Position numbers and translations under genes: made by a program | Notes under the pieces: generated by a model | What the model saw: only the letters and a program-made list of their open reading frames with translations | Databases searched by the model: none | Told to the model about the DNA's origin: nothing | Part shown: positions 1 to 7,454 of the stretch, one piece after another | Position numbering within the stretch: position 1 is the first letter of the stretch | How the letters are laid out: every line of letters begins with the position of its first letter | Assembly (NCBI GenBank): GCA_963700955.1 | Contig: CAVOZH010000012.1 | Span: 496,001 to 560,000 of the forward strand | Length of the DNA: 64,000 bases | DNA from: Nocardioides_C sp963700955 | GTDB lineage: Bacteria > Actinomycetota > Actinomycetes > Propionibacteriales > Nocardioidaceae | Direction of reading: 5' to 3'

Positions 1-1
1 C

Positions 2-685
2 GCCGAGCACTGGGACCAGCCGGACAACGGGCTGTGGGAGATCCGGGGGCCGTTGCGCCACTTCACCCACTCACGCGTCATGGTGTGGGTGGCGTTCGAC
101 CGCGCGGTTCGGGCGATGGAGAGGCACGGGTTCGACGGCCCGGTCACGCAGTGGCGCAAGCTCCGCGACGAGGTGCGAGAGGAGATCCTGACCCGCGGGT
201 ACGACAAGCAGCGGAACACCTTCACCCAGCACTACGACACCACGGAGGTGGACGCCTCCCTGCTGGTGCTTCCGCTGGTGGGGTTCATCGACGGCGACGA
301 CCCGAGGATGCTCGGCACGATCGAGGCGATCGAGAAGGACCTCATGAAGAACGGCCTGCTCCACCGCTACCGCACCGAGACCGGCGTCGACGGGCTCCCG
401 GGTGAGGAGCATCCGTTCGTGGCGTGCTCGTTCTGGCTGGTCTCGGCCTACGCCAAGGCGGGACGGCTGGACGACGCGCACGCGCTCATGGATCGGCTGC
501 TCGGGCTGCTCAACGACGTGGGCCTGCTGTCCGAGGAGTACGACCCCGTGGCGGGGCGGATGGTCGGGAACTTCCCCCAGGCCTTCTCGCACCTGGCGCT
601 GGTCGGCGCCGCCGTACACCTCGCCGAGGCCGACCCGAGGCATCCCGACCCCGCGGCCAGCCCGGCCGGCCCGGCGGCGGGTTGA
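2..685 (+). CDS. GH15 family glycoside hydrolase, C-terminal part (5' end outside window)
   Basis: The reading frame is open from base 2, so the gene begins upstream and only its last ~227 codons are here. Visible blocks are typical of glycoside hydrolase family 15 (glucoamylase / trehalase): DNGLWEIRG near the left end, whose Glu is in the usual general-acid block, then HFTHSRVMVWVAFDRAV, and near the C terminus LLSEEYDP followed by GNFPQAFSHLAL, which carries the second catalytic Glu. The family has an alpha/alpha-barrel fold and hydrolyses alpha-glucosidic bonds by inversion; actinobacterial members include trehalases, and the exact substrate cannot be told from this fragment. It has no signal peptide in the visible part. 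It converges on pgsA with a short hairpin between them. Confidence 0.9.
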   Translation, partial: AEHWDQPDNGLWEIRGPLRHFTHSRVMVWVAFDRAVRAMERHGFDGPVTQWRKLRDEVREEILTRGYDKQRNTFTQHYDTTEVDASLLVLPLVGFIDGDDPRMLGTIEAIEKDLMKNGLLHRYRTETGVDGLPGEEHPFVACSFWLVSAYAKAGRLDDAHALMDRLLGLLNDVGLLSEEYDPVAGRMVGNFPQAFSHLALVGAAVHLAEADPRHPDPAASPAGPAAG

Positions 686-693
686 CCGGTCAG

Positions 694-711
694 CCCGACA
701 CCGGCGTCGGG
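694..711. terminator. short hairpin between convergent GH15 and pgsA genes
   Basis: CCCGAC and GTCGGG form a 6-bp stem around ACCGGC. It lies 9 nt after the GH15 stop and 9 nt after the pgsA stop on the other strand. It has no T-tract, as is common in high-GC actinobacteria. It could serve both strands. Confidence 0.4.
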
Positions 712-719
712 GCGACCCT

Positions 720-1331
720 TCAGACGGACGCGGCGGTCTTGTGGTCGCGGCGCTGCTTGAAGGCGTCGCGGAAGAACTCGTAGCCGGAGTACATCGTCAT
801 CACGACGGCGGCCGCGAGCAGCACCACCGCGATCCACCACACCACCAGGGCCGGCACCTCGAGGGCACCCTCGAGCTCGCGCAGAGGCAGGATGAGCAGG
901 CCCAGCGCGAGGGCCTGAAGCATGGTCTTGAGCTTGCCTGAGGCGTTTGCGGCGAGGACCACGTGCTTGGCGACCGAGAGGCGCATCAACGTCACGCTCC
1001 ACTCACGGACGAGAACCAGGATCGTGACCCACCACCAGATCTCGCCGATGATGGACAGCCCGATGAAGGCCATCCCGGTGAGCGCCTTGTCCGCGATCGG
1101 GTCGGCGATCTTGCCGAAGTTCGTCACGAGGTTGTGCTTGCGGGCGAGGTCGCCGTCGATCTTGTCGGTGATCATGGCGACGGCGAAGAGCGCGAAGGCG
1201 ACGGTGCGCCACAACACGGACTCGCCGCCGTCGATGAGCAGCGCCCAAGCGAAGAACGGCACCATCACGATGCGTAGCGTCGTCAGCGCGTTGGGGACGT
1301 TCCAGTTGCTGGTCGTCGCGTCCGCGGACAC
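720..1331 (-). CDS. pgsA: CDP-diacylglycerol--glycerol-3-phosphate 3-phosphatidyltransferase (PgsA-like)
   Basis: A 203-residue integral membrane protein of the CDP-alcohol phosphatidyltransferase family. The full family signature DxxDGxxARx8GxxxDxxxD is present at residues 56-81 (DKIDGDLAR ... GKIADPIAD), so the metal and CDP ligands are intact. Hydrophobic segments surround it, including a strongly hydrophobic stretch near residues 157-180. The expected reaction is transfer of the phosphatidyl group from CDP-diacylglycerol to glycerol-3-phosphate, the first committed step to phosphatidylglycerol and cardiolipin. Actinobacterial paralogues can use inositol phosphate, but position next to rimO and downstream of ftsK is the usual place of pgsA. 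It follows rimO by 9 nt and is probably co-transcribed with it. Confidence 0.9.
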   Translation of the reverse strand: MSADATTSNWNVPNALTTLRIVMVPFFAWALLIDGGESVLWRTVAFALFAVAMITDKIDGDLARKHNLVTNFGKIADPIADKALTGMAFIGLSIIGEIWWWVTILVLVREWSVTLMRLSVAKHVVLAANASGKLKTMLQALALGLLILPLRELEGALEVPALVVWWIAVVLLAAAVVMTMYSGYEFFRDAFKQRRDHKTAASV

Positions 1332-1340
1332 AGGCGGCCC

Positions 1341-2828
1341 CTAACTTCCGTTGGTCGCGGCACTCGCCACGAGGTCGACACCGTCCGAGGCGGTCACGAC
1401 GGCAGGGACTATGTGCCCCACATATGCCCCGGCCGGCAGGTCCGTAACCGTCGTGGAGCCGTCCACCTCGGGACCCTGGTGGGCGGCGCGGCCCTCCGCG
1501 GTGCCGTCGTCGGCCAACGACTCGACCAGCACCTCGACGCGCTCGCCGATCCGCTCCTCGGCCCGCTGGGCGGTGAGCTCCTCGGCGAGACGCGTCACGT
1601 GCTCGGCCCGGGCGCGGATCTCGTCCTCGTCGAGCTTGCCGTCGTACGTCGCCGCCTCGGTGCCGTCCTCGTCGGAGTAGCCGAAGACGCCAACGGCGTC
1701 CATGCGAGCTGCTTCGAGGAAGTCACAGAGGATCTCGAGGTCCTCCTCGGTCTCGCCCGGGAAGCCGACGATCACGTTGGAGCGCACACCAGCCAAGGGC
1801 GCCTGCGAGCGGATCTGGTCGAGCAACGCGAGGAAGCTCTCCGGGTCGCCGAAGCGGCGCATCCGGCGGAGCACGGCGTTCGACGCGTGCTGGAACGACA
1901 GGTCGAAGTAGTCGGCCACGCCGGGCGTGCCGGTGATCGCCCGGACCAGACCAGTGCGGGTCTCGGCCGGCTGGAGGTACGACACCCGGACCCGCTCGAC
2001 GCCGTCGACCCCCGCGAGCTCGGGCAGCAGCGTCTCGAGCAGGCGGAGGTCCCCGAGGTCCTTGCCGTAGGAGGTGGAGTTCTCGCTGACGAGGAACAGC
2101 TCCTTGACGCCCTGCTCCCCCAGCCAGCGCGCCTCCCCCAGCACGTCGGACGGACGTCGGGAGACGAAGGAGCCCCGGAAGCTCGGGATCGCGCAGAACG
2201 AACAGCGCCGGTCGCAGCCGCTCGCGAGCTTGAGCGGCGCCATGGGGCCACCGTCGAGGCGGCGGCGCACCGCGCGGGGACCTGCGGCAGGGGCCGCGCC
2301 GGCGGGAAGGTCAGGAGCAGCGATGGTGTGGCCGGGAACCACGACGTTCGCTCCGCCGGCGCCACGCTCGCTCGGGGAGATCGGGAGCAGCTTGCGGCGG
2401 TCCTGAGGGGTGTGGGGGTGGTGCTGCTCGCCGGCCAGGATCGACCTGAGCCGACCCGCGATGTCGGGGTAGTCGTCGAAGCCGAGCACGGCGTCGGCCT
2501 CGGGCAGCGACTCCGCGAGGTCCTTCCCGTAGCGCTCGGCGAGGCAGCCCACGGCCACGACCGCCTTCGTCGTACCCCCGCTCTTGAGGTCGGAGGCCTC
2601 CAGCAGCGTGTCGACGGAGTCCTTCTTGGCCGCCTCGACGAAGCCGCAGGTGTTGACCACCACGGTCTCCGCCTCGGAAGGGTCGTCGACGAGCTGGAAG
2701 CCGCCTGCTTCGAGGCGGCCGGCCAGCTCCTCGGAGTCGACCTCGTTGCGTGCGCACCCGAGGGTGAGCATGGCAACCGTCGTCAGGTCCGTCGTGGTCG
2801 GCACAGCGGTGCCAGGAGAAGTAGTCAT
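1341..2828 (-). CDS. rimO: ribosomal protein S12 methylthiotransferase RimO
   Basis: A 495-residue radical SAM methylthiotransferase. The N-terminal UPF0004 domain has Cys25 (LTLGCARNEVDSEE), Cys61 (VNTCGF) and Cys95 (VGCLAERY), ligands of the auxiliary 4Fe-4S cluster. The radical SAM motif CDRRCSFC gives Cys205, Cys209 and Cys212. A TRAM-like domain ends the protein. LGCARNEVDSEEL is characteristic of RimO rather than MiaB. RimO methylthiolates the conserved aspartate of ribosomal protein S12. A ~45-residue Ala/Pro/Gly-rich insert separates the two domains. The ATG at 2828 has no clear Shine-Dalgarno and sits in a small inverted repeat. It lies downstream of the RodZ-like gene and upstream of pgsA. 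Confidence 0.95.
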   Translation of the reverse strand: MTTSPGTAVPTTTDLTTVAMLTLGCARNEVDSEELAGRLEAGGFQLVDDPSEAETVVVNTCGFVEAAKKDSVDTLLEASDLKSGGTTKAVVAVGCLAERYGKDLAESLPEADAVLGFDDYPDIAGRLRSILAGEQHHPHTPQDRRKLLPISPSERGAGGANVVVPGHTIAAPDLPAGAAPAAGPRAVRRRLDGGPMAPLKLASGCDRRCSFCAIPSFRGSFVSRRPSDVLGEARWLGEQGVKELFLVSENSTSYGKDLGDLRLLETLLPELAGVDGVERVRVSYLQPAETRTGLVRAITGTPGVADYFDLSFQHASNAVLRRMRRFGDPESFLALLDQIRSQAPLAGVRSNVIVGFPGETEEDLEILCDFLEAARMDAVGVFGYSDEDGTEAATYDGKLDEDEIRARAEHVTRLAEELTAQRAEERIGERVEVLVESLADDGTAEGRAAHQGPEVDGSTTVTDLPAGAYVGHIVPAVVTASDGVDLVASAATNGS

Positions 2829-2838
2829 AAGCGACTAC
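2821..2838 (-). promoter_or_regulatory. inverted repeat over the rimO start codon
   Basis: GTAGTC-ATAAGC-GACTAC is a perfect 6-bp inverted repeat with a 6-nt loop. In the rimO mRNA the A and U of the AUG are in the loop and the G starts the 3' arm, so the start codon could be partly masked. There is no obvious Shine-Dalgarno just upstream. Confidence 0.4.
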
Positions 2839-2894
2839 AAGTATGACGGGCGCGCACCCGAGAGGGCGAACTCGCGCTCAGCGCCAGGTCAAGG

Positions 2895-4784
2895 TCACAC
2901 TCCGGCGAGTGGCCGCAGCTGCCCGTGAGCACCGCTGTCGACGGAAGCCGAGCCATGGATGACCGGGGCCTGCATCTCGGCCGGATCGCTCACGAAGAGT
3001 CGCAGCACACCCCAGACCAGCACGAGGCAGAGCACGACGCCGACCATGAGGCCCCAGCTCGGGCCGCCGAGGGTGGAGCGCATGCTCCCGGTCATCCCGG
3101 TCGCGAGCTCTGCCTCGAAGACGCGCCGGGCGTTGATCGGCGCTGTGGCGTACCGCTCCTCGAACTTCTCCAGCAGCGGGCCTGCGTCCTTGCCGAGGAT
3201 CCGGGCGAGCGTGCGCAGGTGGCCGCGGGCGTAGAAGTCGCCACCGCAGGGCGCGAAGTCGTCGACCTCGATCGACTCGATGACGTGGGGCCGGATCCGG
3301 GTGCGCTCGGCCAGGTCGTCGACCGAGAGGCCCAGCCGTGTGCGAGCTGCCGCGAGCTCGGGACCGATGACGGGGTCATAGGCCGGCTCGGTGACGAAGT
3401 CGTCGATGACCAGCGGCTCGACCGGGTCACCCAGGGTGGAGATAGGCCGGACCCGTTCACCGGCCTGGACCTTCTCGAACACCAGGTCGACACTGCCCGG
3501 GCGGCGCAGCTCCCGTCCTTCGGGGAGGCCGGTCCGTGTCTCCTCCCCAGCGACGGACGGGTCGAGCGCGGCACTTCCCGCGGTCGGAGGGAGGTTCAAC
3601 GTCGCTTCGGCGCGCAGGCCCGGACGCGTCTCGCGCAGTGCAGCAGTGGGGGCGAGCGGCTTCGGCGCGGCCGTGGGCGTCTGCGCGGGCTCAGCCCCAT
3701 CGGCGTGCGGCTCATTCTGCTCAGCGGCGCCGGCGTCGAGGTCGTGCGAGCGGCCCTTCGCCACGCGCGACACGATCGTGCCGATGCCGCCGAGGATGTT
3801 CCGCCGTGGCGCGCGAGCCACGGTCCGCTCCGGCTCGTCGTCCGCGACGACCATGGACTCCGTGGCCTCGCCGAGAGCCGGCGCTGTCGCGACTCCGGAG
3901 GCGGTGCCGTCGGCGGTCGCGGCGTCCTCCGCCTGCCACTCGGTGGCCGCAGCAGGCTCACCGGCGTGGATCCTCGGGAAGACTTCGCGACGACGGGGCG
4001 CCGCCTGCTCTGTGAGGTCGTGCGCTGCCGGCGTCTCCCTGGTCGCCCCGGCCGTCGTCTCGTCAGCCGGGACCCCTTCAGCTGGCGTCTCGCCCCTCTC
4101 CGGCTCGGCCCCGCCTCGGGTCTTGGGCTCGGTCACCTCCAGCGGCGTCGCGTCGAGCTCGACGACCTCGGCACGCCCGAGCGCAAGCGCTTCGATCTCC
4201 TCGGCGACGGTACGCTCACCAGCGGTCGAGACACGGGTCGTGGTCCCGACGGGCACGGCGAGCGCGGCGCCGTACATCTTCTGGTTGAGGGCAGCGTGAC
4301 GGCGCCCCTTCGCGTCGAGTCCCTCGAGCGCGCGGGCGAGGCTGCGCGGCTGGAACACGAGCCGCCCGTCGCGCAGCAGGCCCTTGCGCGGGTGTACGAC
4401 GACCTGGCCGATCGCGTCCCACGGCAGGCCACGCCACTCGTCGCCCAGGCGGATCCGCACGCCGAGGTCGTCGGCGACGAGCAGCGGGGTGCGGGCATCG
4501 ACGAGGGAGACGAGGTAGTACGCCGCGATCACGGCCATCACGCCGCACAGGGTCCAGTCGAGGAACGTCGTGGTCTGCGACGCCCGCCACAGGTAGGCGA
4601 TCGCGACCGCGGACGCAGCCGCCCCGATCAGGGCCGCGATGCCGGCATGACGGCGCACGACGACGGGCGTGCCCGCGACGACCGCCTCGTCGGCGTTGTC
4701 ACGGTCGGGGACGTCACGGTCGGGGACGTCCACGTCGGGACGGGCCTCGGTGGAGTCGATGTCGTCGTTCGGCATGGCGCTCAC
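2895..4784 (-). CDS. RodZ-like helix-turn-helix membrane protein with N-terminal membrane domain
   Basis: A 629-residue protein. Residues ~45-67 and ~75-95 are two predicted membrane helices, followed by a compact region (~98-190) that resembles a small PH-like membrane-associated domain. A long acidic, Ala/Glu/Pro-rich and probably disordered linker runs from ~200 to ~465. The HTH domain at ~473-545 (ELAAARTRLGLSVDDLAERT, then GGDFYARGHLRTLARILG) matches the RodZ/HTH_25 type. A further membrane helix lies at ~578-597, with a short tail. In RodZ the HTH is N-terminal, cytoplasmic and binds MreB; here it sits near the C terminus, so the architecture is unusual. The stop is that at 2895; the start overlaps the ftsK stop by 4 nt. 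A role in cell shape or division is inferred only from the fold and neighbours. Confidence 0.75.
   Translation of the reverse strand: MSAMPNDDIDSTEARPDVDVPDRDVPDRDNADEAVVAGTPVVVRRHAGIAALIGAAASAVAIAYLWRASQTTTFLDWTLCGVMAVIAAYYLVSLVDARTPLLVADDLGVRIRLGDEWRGLPWDAIGQVVVHPRKGLLRDGRLVFQPRSLARALEGLDAKGRRHAALNQKMYGAALAVPVGTTTRVSTAGERTVAEEIEALALGRAEVVELDATPLEVTEPKTRGGAEPERGETPAEGVPADETTAGATRETPAAHDLTEQAAPRRREVFPRIHAGEPAAATEWQAEDAATADGTASGVATAPALGEATESMVVADDEPERTVARAPRRNILGGIGTIVSRVAKGRSHDLDAGAAEQNEPHADGAEPAQTPTAAPKPLAPTAALRETRPGLRAEATLNLPPTAGSAALDPSVAGEETRTGLPEGRELRRPGSVDLVFEKVQAGERVRPISTLGDPVEPLVIDDFVTEPAYDPVIGPELAAARTRLGLSVDDLAERTRIRPHVIESIEVDDFAPCGGDFYARGHLRTLARILGKDAGPLLEKFEERYATAPINARRVFEAELATGMTGSMRSTLGGPSWGLMVGVVLCLVLVWGVLRLFVSDPAEMQAPVIHGSASVDSGAHGQLRPLAGV
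4698..4727 (-). repeat. 15-bp tandem repeat coding for VPDRD units
   Basis: Two identical 15-bp units, GTCACGGTCGGGGAC on the plus strand, lie in frame in the N terminus of the RodZ-like gene, with a degenerate third copy after them. They encode repeated acidic VPDRD units before the first membrane helix. Confidence 0.7.
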
Positions 4785-7333
4785 TGCTCCCCCTGCAAGG
4801 TTGCGAGGACTTCTTCGAGGTCGTCGGGCTTGATCAGGACGTCGCGCGCCTTCGAGCCCTCGCTCGGGCCGACCACGCCACGGCTCTCCAGGATGTCCAT
4901 GAGCCGCCCCGCCTTGGCGAAGCCGACCCGGAGCTTGCGCTGCAGCATCGACGTGGAGCCGAACTGCGTCGAGACCACGAGCTCGATCGCCTGCACCACG
5001 AGGTCCATGTCGTCGCCGATGTCGTCGTCGAGCTCGCGCTTGCTCTGCTGCGGCGCGGTGACGTCCTCGCGGTAGCTCGGCTCGAGCTGGCCCTTGCAGT
5101 GGTTCACGACCTGGTGGATCTCGGCCTCGGTCACCCAGGAGCCCTGGACACGCACGGGCTTGCCGGCGCCCATCGGTAGGAAGAGCCCGTCACCCTGGCC
5201 GACCAGCTTCTCCGCCCCGGGCTGGTCCAGGATCACCCGGCTGTCGGCGAGGCTGGAGGTGGCGAAGGCGAGTCGCGAGGGCACGTTGGCCTTGATCAGA
5301 CCCGTGACCACGTCGACCGAGGGGCGCTGGGTCGCCAGCACGAGGTGGATTCCGGCCGCTCGCGCGAGCTGGGTGATCCGGACGACGGCGTCCTCGACGT
5401 CACGCGGGGCGACCATCATCAGGTCGGCGAGCTCGTCGACGACCACGAGGAGGTACGGGTACGGCGCGAGAACGCGCTCGCTGCCCGGCGGCACCTGCAC
5501 CTTGCCGGCACGGACCGCCTTGTTGAAGTCGTCGACGTGGCGGAAGCCGAACGCCGCGAGGTCGTCGTACCTCATGTCCATCTCACGGACCACCCACTGG
5601 AGGGCCTCGGCGGCCTTCTTCGGCGAGGTGATGATGGGCGTGATCAGGTGCGGGACGCCCTCGTAGACGTTGAGCTCCACGCGCTTGGGGTCGACGAGGA
5701 TCATCCGGACCTCGTCGGGCGTGGAGCGCATCAGGATCGAGGTGATCATCGAGTTCACGAAGCTCGACTTACCGGAGCCGGTGGCACCTGCGACGAGGAG
5801 GTGCGGCATCTTCGCCATGTTGGCGACCACGAAGCCACCCTCGACGTCCTTGCCGAGGCCGACGATCATCGGGTGGTGGTCGTTGCGGGCGTTGCCCGAC
5901 CGCAACACGTCGCCGAGGGAGACGATCTCCTTGTCGGTGTTCGGGATCTCGATGCCGATCGCGGACTTGCCGGGGATCGGCGACAGGATCCGCACGTCGG
6001 CCGACGCCACCGCGTAGGCGATGTTCTTGCCGAGCGCGGTGACCTTCTCGACCTTCACTGCGGGGCCGAGCTCGACCTCGTAGCGCGTGACCGTCGGGCC
6101 ACGGGTGTAGCCGGTGACCTGAGCGTCGATGTCGAACTGCTCGAGGACCTCGGTGAGCCGCGACACGACGTCGTCGGATGCCTTGGAGCGTGGCTTGTGC
6201 GGGCTTCCGGGCTTGAGCACCTGGTTGCCGGGAAGCGAGTAGGTCACGTCGCCGGACAGCGCGAGCTGCTCGACGCGAGCAGGCAGCGGGGCGTGCGGGG
6301 GCGGCTCGAGATCGCCCTTCTCCCCCGTCGGGGTTGCCTCGGAGGCGGCCTCGGTGCCTGCCTCGGCAGCCTCCTTCCTGCCGCGCCTCTTGAACGCCCG
6401 GTCCTCGAGCACCGGGGTGTCGTACGGCTGGTCGCCCAGGTCGGGGTCGATGTCGTCCTCGGTCATGGAGCCCACCCGGCGACGCGGACGGCTCCGCTTC
6501 AGCGGCTGGGTGAGCTCGTCGTCGCCTGCCTGGTCGTCGGCGACCTTCGGCGTACGCCCCAACAGCCGGTCGCGCGCGGCCGCGAGGCGGGTGGGGATCT
6601 GGTAGACCGGCGTGCCGGTGATGACGAGGACCCCGAAGGTCGCGAGGAGGACGAGCAGGGGTACGACGACGAACGTGCTGCGCAGCAGGTCCATGAACAG
6701 CGAGGCGATCACGAAGCCGAGCGCGCCCCCGGCCTGCTGGAGGTCGGCGGTGTCGCCGAGCCTGGGCTCGGGCATGCCGTTGCCGATGTGTACGAGGCCC
6801 AGCACGCCGAACAGCAGCGCGGACCAGCCGATGACCTGGCGACCGACGGGACCGTTGCTCTCCGGGTTGCGCAGGTTGCGCAGCGCGATGAAGACCAGCA
6901 GCAGCGGGACGAACCAGCCCAGCAGGCCGACCGAGCCGTTGACGACCGTGCGGGTGAAGTCGCCGAAGCCACCGGGCAGCTGCCACCACACGGCGGCGGC
7001 GACCACGACGGCCACGCCGATCAGGAACAGCCCGGCACCGTCGCGGCGGTGCTCGGGCTCGAGCTCACGGGCGGTGCGTCCGATGTGGCGAACCGTCCCG
7101 CCGATGGCGTGGGCAAGGCCCAGCCACACGGCCGCGACCCCTCGGCCCAGGGCGGCGAAGAGCAAGGCAATAGGGCCAGGCCCGTTGCGGACCGCCCGGG
7201 GCGCCGGCCTTTTCGTCTTGGACGACGAACGGGTCGACGACGAGGGTTTCCGTCGGGTCTGGCTGCCGGACGACCGGGTCTTGGAGCTGGTCTTGCTCCG
7301 CGACGCCGGTGGGGAAGACGTACGGGTCGCCAT
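4781..7333 (-). CDS. ftsK: DNA translocase FtsK
   Basis: An 850-residue septal DNA translocase. It begins with a Ser/Lys/Arg-rich tail, then four or so membrane helices (~60-230), a charged linker, and the FtsK alpha/beta motor. The Walker A motif is AGATGSGKSS near residue 515, and the Walker B region is the VVDELADLMMV block. The C-terminal gamma winged helix (~780-845, QLVVSTQFG-like and LQRKLRVGFAKAGRLMDILE) binds KOPS sites. FtsK pumps chromosome ends through the septum and activates XerCD recombination at dif. The ATG at 7333 (MATRTSS) is preferred to an in-frame GTG at 7360; neither has a strong ribosome site. Its stop overlaps the start of the RodZ-like gene by 4 nt. Confidence 0.95.
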   Translation of the reverse strand: MATRTSSPPASRSKTSSKTRSSGSQTRRKPSSSTRSSSKTKRPAPRAVRNGPGPIALLFAALGRGVAAVWLGLAHAIGGTVRHIGRTARELEPEHRRDGAGLFLIGVAVVVAAAVWWQLPGGFGDFTRTVVNGSVGLLGWFVPLLLVFIALRNLRNPESNGPVGRQVIGWSALLFGVLGLVHIGNGMPEPRLGDTADLQQAGGALGFVIASLFMDLLRSTFVVVPLLVLLATFGVLVITGTPVYQIPTRLAAARDRLLGRTPKVADDQAGDDELTQPLKRSRPRRRVGSMTEDDIDPDLGDQPYDTPVLEDRAFKRRGRKEAAEAGTEAASEATPTGEKGDLEPPPHAPLPARVEQLALSGDVTYSLPGNQVLKPGSPHKPRSKASDDVVSRLTEVLEQFDIDAQVTGYTRGPTVTRYEVELGPAVKVEKVTALGKNIAYAVASADVRILSPIPGKSAIGIEIPNTDKEIVSLGDVLRSGNARNDHHPMIVGLGKDVEGGFVVANMAKMPHLLVAGATGSGKSSFVNSMITSILMRSTPDEVRMILVDPKRVELNVYEGVPHLITPIITSPKKAAEALQWVVREMDMRYDDLAAFGFRHVDDFNKAVRAGKVQVPPGSERVLAPYPYLLVVVDELADLMMVAPRDVEDAVVRITQLARAAGIHLVLATQRPSVDVVTGLIKANVPSRLAFATSSLADSRVILDQPGAEKLVGQGDGLFLPMGAGKPVRVQGSWVTEAEIHQVVNHCKGQLEPSYREDVTAPQQSKRELDDDIGDDMDLVVQAIELVVSTQFGSTSMLQRKLRVGFAKAGRLMDILESRGVVGPSEGSKARDVLIKPDDLEEVLATLQGEQ

Positions 7334-7384
7334 GGTGATGAGGGTAAGCGACTGCACCACCAGTCTCTGGTGTTACACGCCGAG

Positions 7385-7441
7385 GGCGACCTGCCGACGT
7401 CATGCGCCCCGGCGACGAGGCCGACCGGAGCGCATGTCGCC
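7385..7441 (-). terminator. two-part hairpin after the symporter gene
   Basis: An outer stem GGCGAC/GTCGCC (7385-7390 with 7436-7441) encloses an inner stem ATGCGC/GCGCAT (7402-7407 with 7430-7435), with an 11-nt bulge on one side. It begins 14 nt beyond the symporter stop and precedes ftsK, so it may end the symporter transcript. There is no T-tract. Confidence 0.45.
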
Positions 7442-7454
7442 TTTCGACAGAGAG

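Noticed and set aside
2925..5075. Long plus-strand frame opposite the RodZ-like gene
   Set aside because: Shadow frame of a minus-strand gene with clear HTH and membrane features; no ribosome site or motif.
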